Shown in pieces: positions 24,943 through 33,871 of a stretch of 64,000 bases of DNA. The notes below the pieces were generated by a model. The model saw nothing but the letters and a program-made list of their open reading frames with translations. It was not told the origin of the DNA and made no database searches. The DNA comes from Rhizobium sp. NFR07 (GTDB taxonomy: Bacteria > Pseudomonadota > Alphaproteobacteria > Rhizobiales > Rhizobiaceae). The stretch's first letter is position 1; every line of letters starts with the position of its first letter. The stretch covers positions 186,001-250,000 of the forward strand of contig NZ_FOKM01000009.1 of the NCBI RefSeq assembly GCF_900111905.1, given 5' to 3'. The position numbers and the translations under genes were made by a program.

Positions 24943-27900
24943 TTATCGCGACTTCGAGGTCATGCGGGCGCCGCCGATCCACGTCCTGACCTTGTCCTCC
25001 AGCGCCTCCGGGCTGATCGGCTTGGACAGGTAATCGTCCATGCCGGCCTGGAAGCAGAGTTCGCGGTCACTTTCCAGCGCATGCGCGGTGACGCCGATGA
25101 TCGGCGTATGGGTGCCGGTCTTCTGCTCCAGCTCGCGGATGCGCCGTGTTGCCTGATGGCCGTTCATGATCGGCATGGAGACGTCCATGATGATGACCGC
25201 CGGATCGTTGGCCTGCCAGGCCTCGACCGCCTCGGCACCATTCCTGACGATCTGGAACAGCCAGCCGGTGGTCTGCAGGATCTGGGTGAAGACGATCTGG
25301 TTGACCTCGTTGTCTTCCGCGACAAGCACGTCGAGCGATGGCGTGGCCTGCACCGGAGCGGTAGACGGCGCCGATGTCACCGGGGCGGGACCCGATACTG
25401 CCGACCCCGGATCACTGGCGATTGCGGCCTCCATCCGCCGCTTGCTGCGGACCGCGCGAACCACGTCGATCACCGTGCTGCGCAACAGGTTTGCGCGTGC
25501 CGGCTTCATCAGATGCGCATGGATCTGCAGCTCGGCGAACATGCTTTCGTCGCTCGCCATGTCCATCGAGGTGAGGAAGATGACACCGGTTCCGTCGAAG
25601 CGCTGGTCGCGGCGAAGCGCCTTGGCGAAGTCGAGACCGTTCATCTGCGGCATGTGATAGTCGAGCACGATGGCGTCGACGGTAATGCCGATCCGCACCG
25701 CCTCGCTCAGAACCGCAAGCCCCTCGTGGCCGCTTTCCGCTGCAACCGTATCGAAGCCCCACATGCTCAGCTGTTCGGTGAGGATGCGTCGGTTGACGAC
25801 GTTGTCGTCGACGATCAGCACCCGCGCACCGCAGGTATTGATCGGCAGCGTCGTTTCCTGCTTGCGCTCGGCGACGATCGGGAACGGCAGGCTGACGGTG
25901 AAGACCGAGCCGCGGCCGACTTCGCTCGTCACGCCGACCGAACCGCCGAACAGATCGACGAGGCCGGACGTGATCGCAAGACCGAGACCTGTACCCTCAT
26001 GACGGCGGGTCGAGGACGTGTCGACCTGTGAAAATTTCTCGAACACGGTCTTCAGCTTCTCGTCGGGAATGCCGAGCCCGGTATCCTCGATGCGGATGGT
26101 CAGCGTCAGATCGCTGGCGCCGACCGGCTCCGATTTCAGGTCGATGAAGACATGCCCCTTTTCGGTGAACTTGACCGCATTGCCGACGAGGTTGGTGACG
26201 ATCTGGCGGAAGCGGCCGGCATCGCCGAGCACGGTTTCGCGGACGGCCGCATCGCCGCGCACGATCAGTTCGATATCCTTGTCGGCGGCAGCCGATGACA
26301 GCAGCGTCGCAACGTCCTCGATCGCCTCGACCGGATCGAAGGGCGCACGGCGCAGCTTCATCTGGCCCGCATCGATCTTGGAGAAGTCGAGGATGTCGTT
26401 GATGATCGTCAGAAGCGCGTTGCCGGATTTGACGATGATGTCGATGAAAGTCTTCTGGCGGGTATCGAGATTGGACTTCGCCAACAGTTCCGCCATCCCG
26501 AGGACGCCGTTCATCGGCGTGCGGATCTCGTGGCTCATATTGGCGAGGAATTCCGACTTCGCCCGGTCGGCGGCCTCGGCGCGCTGCAAAAGACGCGTCA
26601 GCTCCTCCTCGCGGGTCTTCGCCTCGGTGACGTCGGTGAAGACCGCAAGCCAGTGGTCGCTGCTCGTCTGCCGCGCCTCGACCTGAACCCACTTGCGATT
26701 CTCGATCTTGAACGATGCGTAGAACGGTATGCCGCTGTCGAAATTGGCTTCCAGCGACCGGAGCGTCGCCATCGCCTCCTGATGCGAGCCGAAATCACCG
26801 CGACGGACGGCGTGGCGGAAGATCTCGCTCCACTGGGCGCCGGGCGCGGTCATCTCGGCCGGAATTTCCAGCATGGCCGGCAGCGCATCGTTGGAAAGCT
26901 CGACCTCGCCCTCGTGCAGGATGAGAAGGCCCTGCGACATGGCGCTCGTCGCGTCTCGCATGAGCGCGCCGTGACGTTCCAGCGCTGCCCGCGCTTCCTG
27001 GATTTCCGCGTCGCGACGGCGCATGGCGGTCACGTCTGTATGGCTCAAGAGAAGCTTGCCGTCGGTCAGGCGCGTGCCGGAGATCAGCAGCTGCCGGCCG
27101 AGCCGGGTGCGCACCTCAATCGGAATGCCGCCGGTGTCGTCGGCGAGTGCGGCGATGCGCGCCTCGTAGACCGCGTCCAGGCCCCGTGCGGTACCTTCAT
27201 AGATGCCGTCTTCATAGTTGACTTCAAGGAATTCGCGATAGGATCGGCCCGGCAATTCGAAGGGCCGGTCGGTATCCCAGAACTCGTAGAAGGACGGGCT
27301 CGCATATTCGAAGATGAACTGCTCGTTGAGGATGCCGATGCCGACGGGAACGGAATCGAGGATGGTCTGCAGGTCCTTGCTGACCTTCTCCGCCTTGGCC
27401 TGCGCCTCCTTGATCAGCGACACGTCGGTGCGCGAGCAGACGAGATAGCTGCTGCCGTCCTCGGTCTGGATCGACCGCAGCCGCGTCAGGACCGGAATGA
27501 CCGATCCATCCGGAAAGGTCATGTCCTCCGACTTGTCGATATTCTCGCCGGCCAGAACACGGGCGTTCTCGTCCCAGAACCGCTCGGCGGCCCAGGGGAA
27601 CATTTCCGCTTCCGTCTTGCCGAGATAACGCTCGCGCACATCGCCCAGCATCTGCTCGTAGGCGTGGTTGGCATAGGTCAGTTCGTGCCGGTCATTGCGC
27701 ACGAAGACCGGCGCCGGCAGGTCTTCCAAAATGGCGCGGAACAATTCCGTCTCGGCCACCTGGCCGCGAAGCACCGTTTCCTGTTCCTTGAAGTCGGTCA
27801 CGTCCTGGCGGATAGCGATGAGGACGCCATTTTCCAGCCGCTTGTTGACGGTCCGCATCCAGCGGCCGTCGGCCAGCTGATTGATGTTCTCCCAATAGGG

Positions 27901-28584
27901 CTGGCGGAACGGCTGCATCCGATGCGCGATCCAGTCCTCCCTGCCTTCATCGACCTCAGTCACGTCACGCGGCACGATCTGCCGGCGGCGGTCGAAGGCG
28001 TATCCGAGGATTTCCGTCAGCGTGATGCCGGGCGCGATGTCGATATCCAGCGAGCTGAAATAGTTGACGAGCTGCGAATTGCAGTAGAGCAGCGTATCGT
28101 CGCGGTCATAGATGCCGATGCCCATTTCGAGCATGTCGAGCGCATCGTCGAGCAGACTGTTGTTGAGGATCGAGCCTCTGGCTGTCGGAAGCGGTATGAT
28201 CTGCGCGGCAGCGGCGGGAGCCGGCTGTGCAGCCAGCATTTCCTCGATCGTCCCGAACAGGTAGGTATGGTCGTTCTCGGTCAGGAAGCGCTCGACATGG
28301 ACCTCATAGCGCAGCGTGCCCTCGCCGTCATGCAGATGGGCGACCTCGTCGCTGCCGAAGACGATGGCGCGGCTTTCCTTTTCCTTGCGTTCGCCGGTAT
28401 CGATCATGCCGGGCAGATCGCGGCTCGCACCATCGACGAAATCTGCGTCCGGCAGGCCGAAAAGTGCCGTGTAGGCAGCGTTTACCGCCACGTAGCGCAG
28501 CGCGCTGTCCTTGATGTAGGCCGGTTGCGGCAGATCCTGGATCCGCGCACAGGCTTTGTCGAGCAAGTCGCTGTGCATATCCAC
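24943..28584 (-). CDS. Hybrid sensor histidine kinase with multiple PAS domains and two receiver domains
   Basis: 1213 residues, no transmembrane segment. Order: several PAS-like sensor modules (about 10-100, 145-255, 275-395, 400-515, 535-655), a HisKA dimerisation domain with SHEIRTPMNG (phospho-acceptor H685), a HATPase domain with NAVKFTEKG and GLGLAITSGLV, receiver 1 (IVLDYHMPQMNG, D975) and receiver 2 (IIMDVSMPIMNG, D1134). No HPt domain is visible, so phosphotransfer must continue to a separate protein. It senses a cytoplasmic signal. It is divergent from the MttB-family gene, 268 bp away. ATG at 28578 is an alternative start. Confidence 0.92.
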   Translation of the reverse strand: MDMHSDLLDKACARIQDLPQPAYIKDSALRYVAVNAAYTALFGLPDADFVDGASRDLPGMIDTGERKEKESRAIVFGSDEVAHLHDGEGTLRYEVHVERFLTENDHTYLFGTIEEMLAAQPAPAAAAQIIPLPTARGSILNNSLLDDALDMLEMGIGIYDRDDTLLYCNSQLVNYFSSLDIDIAPGITLTEILGYAFDRRRQIVPRDVTEVDEGREDWIAHRMQPFRQPYWENINQLADGRWMRTVNKRLENGVLIAIRQDVTDFKEQETVLRGQVAETELFRAILEDLPAPVFVRNDRHELTYANHAYEQMLGDVRERYLGKTEAEMFPWAAERFWDENARVLAGENIDKSEDMTFPDGSVIPVLTRLRSIQTEDGSSYLVCSRTDVSLIKEAQAKAEKVSKDLQTILDSVPVGIGILNEQFIFEYASPSFYEFWDTDRPFELPGRSYREFLEVNYEDGIYEGTARGLDAVYEARIAALADDTGGIPIEVRTRLGRQLLISGTRLTDGKLLLSHTDVTAMRRRDAEIQEARAALERHGALMRDATSAMSQGLLILHEGEVELSNDALPAMLEIPAEMTAPGAQWSEIFRHAVRRGDFGSHQEAMATLRSLEANFDSGIPFYASFKIENRKWVQVEARQTSSDHWLAVFTDVTEAKTREEELTRLLQRAEAADRAKSEFLANMSHEIRTPMNGVLGMAELLAKSNLDTRQKTFIDIIVKSGNALLTIINDILDFSKIDAGQMKLRRAPFDPVEAIEDVATLLSSAAADKDIELIVRGDAAVRETVLGDAGRFRQIVTNLVGNAVKFTEKGHVFIDLKSEPVGASDLTLTIRIEDTGLGIPDEKLKTVFEKFSQVDTSSTRRHEGTGLGLAITSGLVDLFGGSVGVTSEVGRGSVFTVSLPFPIVAERKQETTLPINTCGARVLIVDDNVVNRRILTEQLSMWGFDTVAAESGHEGLAVLSEAVRIGITVDAIVLDYHMPQMNGLDFAKALRRDQRFDGTGVIFLTSMDMASDESMFAELQIHAHLMKPARANLLRSTVIDVVRAVRSKRRMEAAIASDPGSAVSGPAPVTSAPSTAPVQATPSLDVLVAEDNEVNQIVFTQILQTTGWLFQIVRNGAEAVEAWQANDPAVIIMDVSMPIMNGHQATRRIRELEQKTGTHTPIIGVTAHALESDRELCFQAGMDDYLSKPISPEALEDKVRTWIGGARMTSKSR

Positions 28585-28852
28585 GCGCTGCCGTCCCTTT
28601 TTATGTTCCCGGGAAATTGGCCGATTCTTGTGGCCCTGTGAGCGACGATAACACCATAGCGAGTGTTAACAACGCCTTTTTACCGGCGCTGGTTGCTCGC
28701 ATTTTTACTTAGTGCGCAAGCTTTTTGTCCGCATCGCAAGCTCGCATCTCCAGTCGATGTTCTGGAAGAGCCGGTCGGTGGTCGCAAATGACGTGGGCGG
28801 GCCGCCGGAGAATTTGCCACATTTGGCCAAACGCGGCGCGGACGGGACAGCC

Positions 28853-30442
28853 ATGAGCGAGATTACGACACAGGCGGCAGGTGACAGCGAAACTTCTTCT
28901 GCCGGCGGCGAAAGGCGCAGACGCAGTGGCGGCCGCGGCGCAGAGCGTGTTCGCACCGGATCGGCGACCGCCAAATACCGCAACCTCGTCAACGGGATTG
29001 CCAAGACGGAGATCCTCTCGCCGGAAGCGCTGGAAGACATCCACAATGCGTCGCTGACCGTGCTCGAGGAAGTCGGCATGGACGTCATCCTGCCGGAGGC
29101 GCGCGAGCGGATGAAGGCCGCAGGCGCCGACGTGACGCCGGGCTCCGAGCGAGTGCGCTTCGACCGCGCCATGATCGAGGACCTGATCGCGTCGGCCCCG
29201 TCCACCTTCACCATGCATGCCCGCAATCCGGCCCGCAACGTCAAGATCGGCGGCAGCAACCTCGTCTTCGCACAGGTTGCGAGCGCGCCCTTCGTCGCCG
29301 ATCGCGAAGGCGGCCGTCGCGCGGGCAACCAGGATGATTTCCGCAAGCTGATCAAGCTCGCCCAGCATTACGACATCATCCACACGACCGGCGGCTATCC
29401 GGTCGAGCCGGTCGACATCCACGCCTCGGTACGCCACCTCGATTGTCTCTCCGATCTGGTGAAGCTGACCGACAAGGTGTTCCACTGCTATTCGCTGGGG
29501 CGCGAGCGCAATCTTGACGCTCTGGAGATCGCCCGCATCGGCCGCGGCATCTCGGCCGAGCAGATGGAGCTGGAGCCGTCGCTCTTCACGGTGATCAACT
29601 CTTCCTCCCCGCTTCGCCTCGACGGGCCGATGCTGCAGGGCATCATAGAGATGTCGTCGCGCAACCAGGTCGTGATCATGACGCCGTTCACGCTGGCGGG
29701 CGCCATGGCGCCGGTGACGATTGCCGGCGCGCTGGTGCAGCAGAATGCCGAGGCGCTGTGTGGCATCGCCTTTACCCAGATGGTGCGCAAGGGCGCGCCG
29801 GTCATGTATGGCGGCTTCACCTCCAACGTCGACATGAAGACCGGAGCACCCGCTTTCGGCACGCCGGAATATATGAAGGCGGTGATGGCCGGCGGCCAGC
29901 TCGCCCGCCGCTACGGCATTCCCTACCGCACCTCCAATACCAATGCCGCCAATACGCTCGATGCTCAGGCCGCGTATGAGAGTGCCATGTCGCTCTGGGC
30001 GCTGACGCAAGGGGGCGGCAATTTCATCCTCCATTCGGCCGGCTGGACCGAGGGCGGGCTGACGGCCTCGTTCGAAAAGTTCATCCTCGACGTCGACATG
30101 CTGCAGATGGTGGCGGAGTTCCTCACGCCGCTCGATGTCAGCACCGATGCGCTGGCGCTCGACGCAGTGCGCGACGTCGGCCCCGGCGGCCATTATTTCG
30201 GCACGGCGCACACGCTGGCGCGCTACGAAAACGCCTTCTATTCCCCGATTCTGTCCGACTGGCGCAATTTCGAGACCTGGACGGAAGCCGGCCGGCCGAC
30301 GACCTACGACCACGCCAACCGGATCTACAAGGAAGCGCTCGCCGCCTACCAGCAGCCGGCACTCGACCAGGCGGTGGAAGAGGAAGTCGACGCCTTCGTG
30401 GCGAAGCGCAAGGCCGAAGGCGGCGTACCGACGGATTTCTAA
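28853..30442 (+). CDS. MttB-superfamily (trimethylamine methyltransferase family) protein, non-pyrrolysine
   Basis: 529 residues. After a disordered Arg/Gly-rich leader (about 1-40) the TIM barrel characteristic of MttB/MtgB follows, with HASVRHLDCLSDLVKLTDK, SPLRLDGPMLQGIIEMSSRN, FTLAGAMAPVTIAGALVQQN and GGHYFGTAHTLARYEN. The reading frame has no internal UAG, so it is a non-pyrrolysine member; such proteins demethylate glycine betaine, proline betaine or similar amines by transferring methyl to a corrinoid protein. No corrinoid protein or reactivase lies nearby. I took the ATG at 28853; the frame stays open upstream but that part is poorly protein-like. Confidence 0.85.
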   Translation: MSEITTQAAGDSETSSAGGERRRRSGGRGAERVRTGSATAKYRNLVNGIAKTEILSPEALEDIHNASLTVLEEVGMDVILPEARERMKAAGADVTPGSERVRFDRAMIEDLIASAPSTFTMHARNPARNVKIGGSNLVFAQVASAPFVADREGGRRAGNQDDFRKLIKLAQHYDIIHTTGGYPVEPVDIHASVRHLDCLSDLVKLTDKVFHCYSLGRERNLDALEIARIGRGISAEQMELEPSLFTVINSSSPLRLDGPMLQGIIEMSSRNQVVIMTPFTLAGAMAPVTIAGALVQQNAEALCGIAFTQMVRKGAPVMYGGFTSNVDMKTGAPAFGTPEYMKAVMAGGQLARRYGIPYRTSNTNAANTLDAQAAYESAMSLWALTQGGGNFILHSAGWTEGGLTASFEKFILDVDMLQMVAEFLTPLDVSTDALALDAVRDVGPGGHYFGTAHTLARYENAFYSPILSDWRNFETWTEAGRPTTYDHANRIYKEALAAYQQPALDQAVEEEVDAFVAKRKAEGGVPTDF

Positions 30443-30540
30443 TCCGCCGCCGATTCGACGCCAATTTGTCGCAATCCCGCCACGAAGCGCGGCAGAAGTT
30501 GTGCCCCGTCCGCGAAAAACAACCACTAGACGATCGAGTG

Positions 30541-30554
30541 TGAACAGCTGTTCA
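30541..30554. repeat. Perfect 14-bp palindrome, possible operator
   Basis: TGAACAGCTGTTCA, a perfect dyad about 90 bp before the small exported protein at 30646 and about 100 bp after the MttB-family stop. It looks like a dimeric regulator site; the regulator is unknown. Confidence 0.4.
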
Positions 30555-30645
30555 GACTACTTCTGGTTTTCGTCCATCAAACCGCCGAGATTGAAAGTCA
30601 GTTTATGAGCGTACCCTTGAATAGCAGAGGGAAAGGAAAACGCTC

Positions 30646-31002
30646 ATGTCGTTCATGAAGAAAACAGTTTCCGCAGGCCTCGTTGCCGTTTCCGTCGCAG
30701 CCGCACTCGCAGCGACCGCGCCGTCCGCCGAAGCCCGCGACCGTCACCACCATCGCGGTGACGACGTGCTTCTCGGCGCAGCAGCAGGGATCGCCGGCGG
30801 CCTCATCGGCGGCGCGATCGTTTCCGGTTCGCAGCGCCCGGTCTATGTCGAGCCGGAATACGACTATGCTCCGCCTCCGCCGCCACCGCAGGTCGTCTAT
30901 CGCCGGGCCTATTACGAGCCGGCACCGCCTCCGCCGCGCTGCCACTTCGAGTGGGTCGAAAACGAGTATGGCGAAGCCTACCGCGCCCGGGTCTGCTACT
31001 AG
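30646..31002 (+). CDS. Exported small protein with glycine-zipper and Pro/Tyr-rich tail
   Basis: 118 residues; AAAGGA precedes the ATG at 30646 (ATG at 30655 is also possible). A signal peptide ends at SAEA, then a His-rich patch (RDRHHHRGDD), a glycine-zipper-like hydrophobic stretch (LLGAAAGIAGGLIGGAIV), and a tail rich in Pro and Tyr ending with two cysteines (PRCHFEW, ARVCY). This layout is common in alphaproteobacterial envelope proteins of unknown function. A strong terminator follows. Confidence 0.78.
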   Translation: MSFMKKTVSAGLVAVSVAAALAATAPSAEARDRHHHRGDDVLLGAAAGIAGGLIGGAIVSGSQRPVYVEPEYDYAPPPPPPQVVYRRAYYEPAPPPPRCHFEWVENEYGEAYRARVCY

Positions 31003-31023
31003 GACCTGAGACGGGAATTGCCG

Positions 31024-31051
31024 AAAGCGGCGGTGGAGACACCGCCGCTTT
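31024..31051. terminator. Bidirectional intrinsic terminator
   Basis: AAAGCGGCGGTG / CACCGCCGCTTT arms (12 bp) around a GAGA loop, followed by T-rich sequence, between the convergent genes ending at 31002 (+) and 31062 (-). It can serve both. Confidence 0.85.
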
Positions 31052-31061
31052 TGTTTGTCGA

Positions 31062-31352
31062 TCAATCGTCGTCGCCGTCGATCCAGACCTGCTCGCCGGA
31101 CTGCGGGTTGAAATGGATCTCCATCTTGCGGCCGTCCTTGTTGCGGGCCGAGACTTCGTAGCAACCATCGTCGATATCGATGTCGCGGATTTCGAGATTG
31201 AGCGGCGCGATCCTGTTGCGCAGGTCCGCTTCGCTCATCCAGTCGGCAACCGGAACATTGCCGCAGCGGCGGCGATCGTCGTCATCCGCATGAGCGACGG
31301 AGGCAAAGCCGATTGCAGCGAGGGAGGCGGTAGCGAGGGTGATGCTTTTCAT
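31062..31352 (-). CDS. Exported PepSY-domain protein
   Basis: 96 residues from the ATG at 31352, which has AAGGA seven bases upstream. A signal peptide ends at VAHA; the mature part is a PepSY-like domain (MSEADLRNRIAPLNLEIRD, then GCYEVSARNKDGRKMEIHF) ending in acidic residues DGDDD. Two cysteines may pair. PepSY proteins often sit beside metal-responsive two-component systems and damp kinase or peptidase activity in the periplasm. It is divergent from the PepSY-regulator-kinase operon, sharing a symmetric control region. Confidence 0.85.
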   Translation of the reverse strand: MKSITLATASLAAIGFASVAHADDDDRRRCGNVPVADWMSEADLRNRIAPLNLEIRDIDIDDGCYEVSARNKDGRKMEIHFNPQSGEQVWIDGDDD

Positions 31353-31432
31353 GACAGGTTCCTTTCGAACAATCTTTTCGGTCCGGCCGGGACACCATTG
31401 CCTGACCGATGGACAGACCTTACGAAAGTCGC

Positions 31433-31450
31433 GCTGAGCGATAGCTGACA
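31433..31450 (-). promoter_or_regulatory. PhoP-like direct-repeat box facing the minus-strand PepSY gene
   Basis: On the minus strand the site reads TGTCAGCTATCGCTCAGC: two TCAGC copies with 11-bp periodicity, the geometry expected for OmpR/PhoB-family dimers. An identical pattern faces the other way at 31456-31474, and the inner halves form a perfect 9+5+9 dyad (31442-31464). Confidence 0.6.
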
Positions 31451-31455
31451 CGCCA

Positions 31456-31474
31456 TGTCAGCTAAATTTCAGCT
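31456..31474 (+). promoter_or_regulatory. PhoP-like direct-repeat box facing the PepSY-regulator-kinase operon
   Basis: Reads TGTCAGCTAAATTTCAGCT, again TCAGC twice with 11-bp periodicity; it ends 21 bp before the plus-strand PepSY start. It shares the pattern TGTCAGCTA-N4-TCAGC with the opposite box, so both divergent units are probably controlled by the response regulator encoded at 31819. Confidence 0.6.
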
Positions 31475-31495
31475 TGGCCTTGCTAGAAGGTAGGC

Positions 31496-31813
31496 ATGCT
31501 GAACCGTCTCATTCCCCTTGCGCTCCTCTCCGCGATCCTGGCCGCCGCGCCACAGGCACACGCCGACGACGACCATCTCGACCGGCTGCGCGATGCCGTG
31601 AGCCGCGGTGAGGTCATGCCGCTTTCGAAATTGCAGGACGAAGTGCGCCGCGCCTTTCCGGGCGAGATCATCAAGGTCGAGCTGGACGAGGATGACGATC
31701 GCTTCATCTACGAGTTCAAGGTGCTGAAGGCCAATGGCCGGCTGGTCGAGATCGAGATGGATGCCAAGGACGGCCGCGTTCTCGATGTCGATACCGACGA
31801 TGACGACGACTGA
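31496..31813 (+). CDS. Exported PepSY-domain protein, first gene of a two-component operon
   Basis: 105 residues: signal peptide to AHA, then a PepSY domain (MPLSKLQDEVRRAFPGEIIK, followed by YEFKVLKANGRLVEIEMDA) and a very acidic end, DTDDDDD, which could bind divalent cations. The response regulator begins 5 bp after its stop. The pairing of PepSY protein, OmpR-type regulator and PhoQ-like kinase suggests a periplasmic sensor input or feedback component. It resembles, but is not closely similar to, the divergent PepSY protein. Confidence 0.87.
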   Translation: MLNRLIPLALLSAILAAAPQAHADDDHLDRLRDAVSRGEVMPLSKLQDEVRRAFPGEIIKVELDEDDDRFIYEFKVLKANGRLVEIEMDAKDGRVLDVDTDDDDD

Positions 31814-31818
31814 CCGCC

Positions 31819-32478
31819 ATGCGTATCCTTTTCATTGAAGACGACCCGCTGATTGCCCGCGACGTCAGCCGCCATCTTGAACATGCCGGTTACCTCGTCG
31901 AGCACGAGCGCGATGGCGAAAGCGGCTGGTTCCGTGGCGACAGCGAGGAATTCGCCGCCGTCATCCTCGATCTCGGCCTGCCCGAGCTCGACGGTCTCTC
32001 CGTGCTGAAACGCTGGCGGTCGGCGGAACGCGAACTGCCCGTGCTGATCCTGACCGCCCGCGGCAACTGGGAAGAGCGCGTTGAGGGCATAGATGCGGGA
32101 GCCGATGACTATCTCGCCAAGCCCTTCCAGATGCCGGAACTGCTCGCGCGCCTGCGGGCGATCATCCGCCGCTCGCAGGGCAAGGCGGCGCCTGTCATGC
32201 AGGCGGGAAGGCTGAAGCTTGATCCACGCACCAAGCACGCCAGCATCGATGGCCTGCCGGTGGAACTGACCCCGCTCGAATACCGCTGCCTGCATTACCT
32301 GATGGCCAACGGCGAGCGGCATGTCTCGCAGATGGAGCTGACCGAACAGCTCTATGCCCAGGATTTCGAACGCGAGAGCAATTCGGTGGAGGTTCTGGTC
32401 GGACGATTGCGCAAGAAATTCGGCAAGGAAATCATCGCCACCCGCCGTGGCTACGGCTACCGGATCGGTTCGGCATGA
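31819..32478 (+). CDS. OmpR/PhoP-family response regulator
   Basis: 219 residues. Receiver domain with the acidic pair (IEDD), phospho-acceptor D51 in VILDLGLPELDG, and conserved Lys in DYLAKPFQ; then a winged-helix DNA-binding domain (LTPLEYRCLHYLM, NSVEVLVGRLRKKFG, RRGYGYRI). It forms an operon with the upstream PepSY gene and the downstream kinase, whose start overlaps the stop by ATGA. Direct-repeat boxes in the intergenic region suit this type of regulator. Confidence 0.93.
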   Translation: MRILFIEDDPLIARDVSRHLEHAGYLVEHERDGESGWFRGDSEEFAAVILDLGLPELDGLSVLKRWRSAERELPVLILTARGNWEERVEGIDAGADDYLAKPFQMPELLARLRAIIRRSQGKAAPVMQAGRLKLDPRTKHASIDGLPVELTPLEYRCLHYLMANGERHVSQMELTEQLYAQDFERESNSVEVLVGRLRKKFGKEIIATRRGYGYRIGSA

Positions 32479-33863
32479 GCGAGATACGCAAGGACGGGCA
32501 GCCCGCCAAGGACGGACGATCCGCGAGACGCCCCCTCTCGATCCGCGCCCGTTTCCTCATCGTCTCTCTCGTCGCCGTGCCCTCGGCGCTGGCGCTCGCG
32601 GCCCTCTTCATGGTCTCGGTATTCTCAGCCAATCTGGAGCGACGGCTCGATGCGGAGCTTACCGGCCATATCAACAATATCGCCGCCTCACTGCGCTTTG
32701 CCGCCGACGGCAGCCCCGAACGCCCGGCGGGCTTCTTCGACAAGCGCTTCGAGGATGCCTATGGCGGCCTCTACTGGCAGATCGGCGATGACACGGCGCC
32801 TGCCCGCCTTCGTTCGCAGTCGTTGTGGGATTACACGCTCCCCTCGCCGCAAGACCTGCTGGCGGACGGCGCGGTCCATCGCTACGACATTCCCGGTCCC
32901 GACGGCGCGACACTGACGGCCCAGCAGCGGCAGATCATGGTGCCGACACCGGCGGGTCTGAAGGCGCTGCGGATCACCGTCGCCGCCGACCGCAAGCCGC
33001 TGGAAGATGCAGGCTACCGCTTCGCCGTCGACATCCTGCCCTACCTCGCAGGCCTCGCCATCTTCCTGATAGGCGCGTCGCTGATCCAGGTCGTGTTCGG
33101 CCTGAGGCCGCTTGCGGCGCTGACGAGCGGCCTCGACTGTATCCGCGAACGCCGCGGCGGCCGGCTGGACGGCGTGCTGCCCAAGGAATTCGAGCCGGTG
33201 GAACACTCGGTCAATCGGCTTCTGGACGCCCAGTCCCAGGCGATCGCCAAGGCCCGCGCCCGCGCCGGCGACCTTGCCCACGGGCTGAAGACACCGCTGA
33301 CCGTGCTGTCTAACGACGCGCTGACGTTGCGCCAGCGCGGCGAGATCGACATGGCCGACGAGATCGACCGGCTGGTGGCGCTGATGCGCGGCCATGTGGA
33401 GGCGGAACTCGCCAGAAGCCGCATCGTCGCCAATGCCGAACTGCGCCAGTCCGATGCCGACATGGAAAAGATCATCGGCCAGATCATCCGCACTCTGAGA
33501 CGCACGCCGGAGGGCGAAGCGCTGATCTGGCAGTTCGATCTCGGCGAACCGGCAGAAGTCCCGCTCGATCCCCACGACCTGCGCGAACTTGTCGGCAATA
33601 TCGTCGAGAACGCGGTGAAATGGGCGAGGAACGAGGTCTCGATCACCTGGAAGGACCGCCGCCTGACGATCGCCGACGACGGCCCCGGCGTCGCGCCCGA
33701 GAAAATCCGCAGCATGACCGGGCGTGGCGTCAAGCTCGACGAACAGGTGCCCGGCACCGGCCTGGGCCTGTCGATCGTACAGGAAATCTGCACGGTCTAC
33801 GACCTGACGCTGTCGATCGAGAACAGGCAAGGTTCAGGGCTACAGGTTTCGATCTGGTTCTGA
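32475..33863 (+). CDS. PhoQ-like membrane sensor histidine kinase
   Basis: 462 residues. Two membrane helices (about 27-50 and 187-207) enclose a periplasmic sensor region; after a HAMP-like linker the dimerisation domain carries H269 in DLAHGLKTPLTVLSND, and the ATPase domain has ELVGNIVENAVKWA, DDGPGV and GTGLGLSIVQEI. The DLAHGLKTPL box is characteristic of the PhoQ subgroup. The signal is unknown; Mg2+, pH or cationic agents are typical for relatives, and the adjacent acidic PepSY proteins agree with a cation signal, but that is inference. Confidence 0.92.
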   Translation: MSEIRKDGQPAKDGRSARRPLSIRARFLIVSLVAVPSALALAALFMVSVFSANLERRLDAELTGHINNIAASLRFAADGSPERPAGFFDKRFEDAYGGLYWQIGDDTAPARLRSQSLWDYTLPSPQDLLADGAVHRYDIPGPDGATLTAQQRQIMVPTPAGLKALRITVAADRKPLEDAGYRFAVDILPYLAGLAIFLIGASLIQVVFGLRPLAALTSGLDCIRERRGGRLDGVLPKEFEPVEHSVNRLLDAQSQAIAKARARAGDLAHGLKTPLTVLSNDALTLRQRGEIDMADEIDRLVALMRGHVEAELARSRIVANAELRQSDADMEKIIGQIIRTLRRTPEGEALIWQFDLGEPAEVPLDPHDLRELVGNIVENAVKWARNEVSITWKDRRLTIADDGPGVAPEKIRSMTGRGVKLDEQVPGTGLGLSIVQEICTVYDLTLSIENRQGSGLQVSIWF

Positions 33864-33871
33864 GATCACGT

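Noticed and set aside
26530..28641. 703-codon open frame on the plus strand opposite the hybrid kinase
   Set aside because: Shadow of a kinase with intact motifs; composition rich in Arg/Gly/His without domains.
28709..30526. 605-codon minus-strand frame opposite the MttB-family gene
   Set aside because: Low-complexity translation typical of antisense GC-rich DNA; the plus strand encodes a recognisable barrel.
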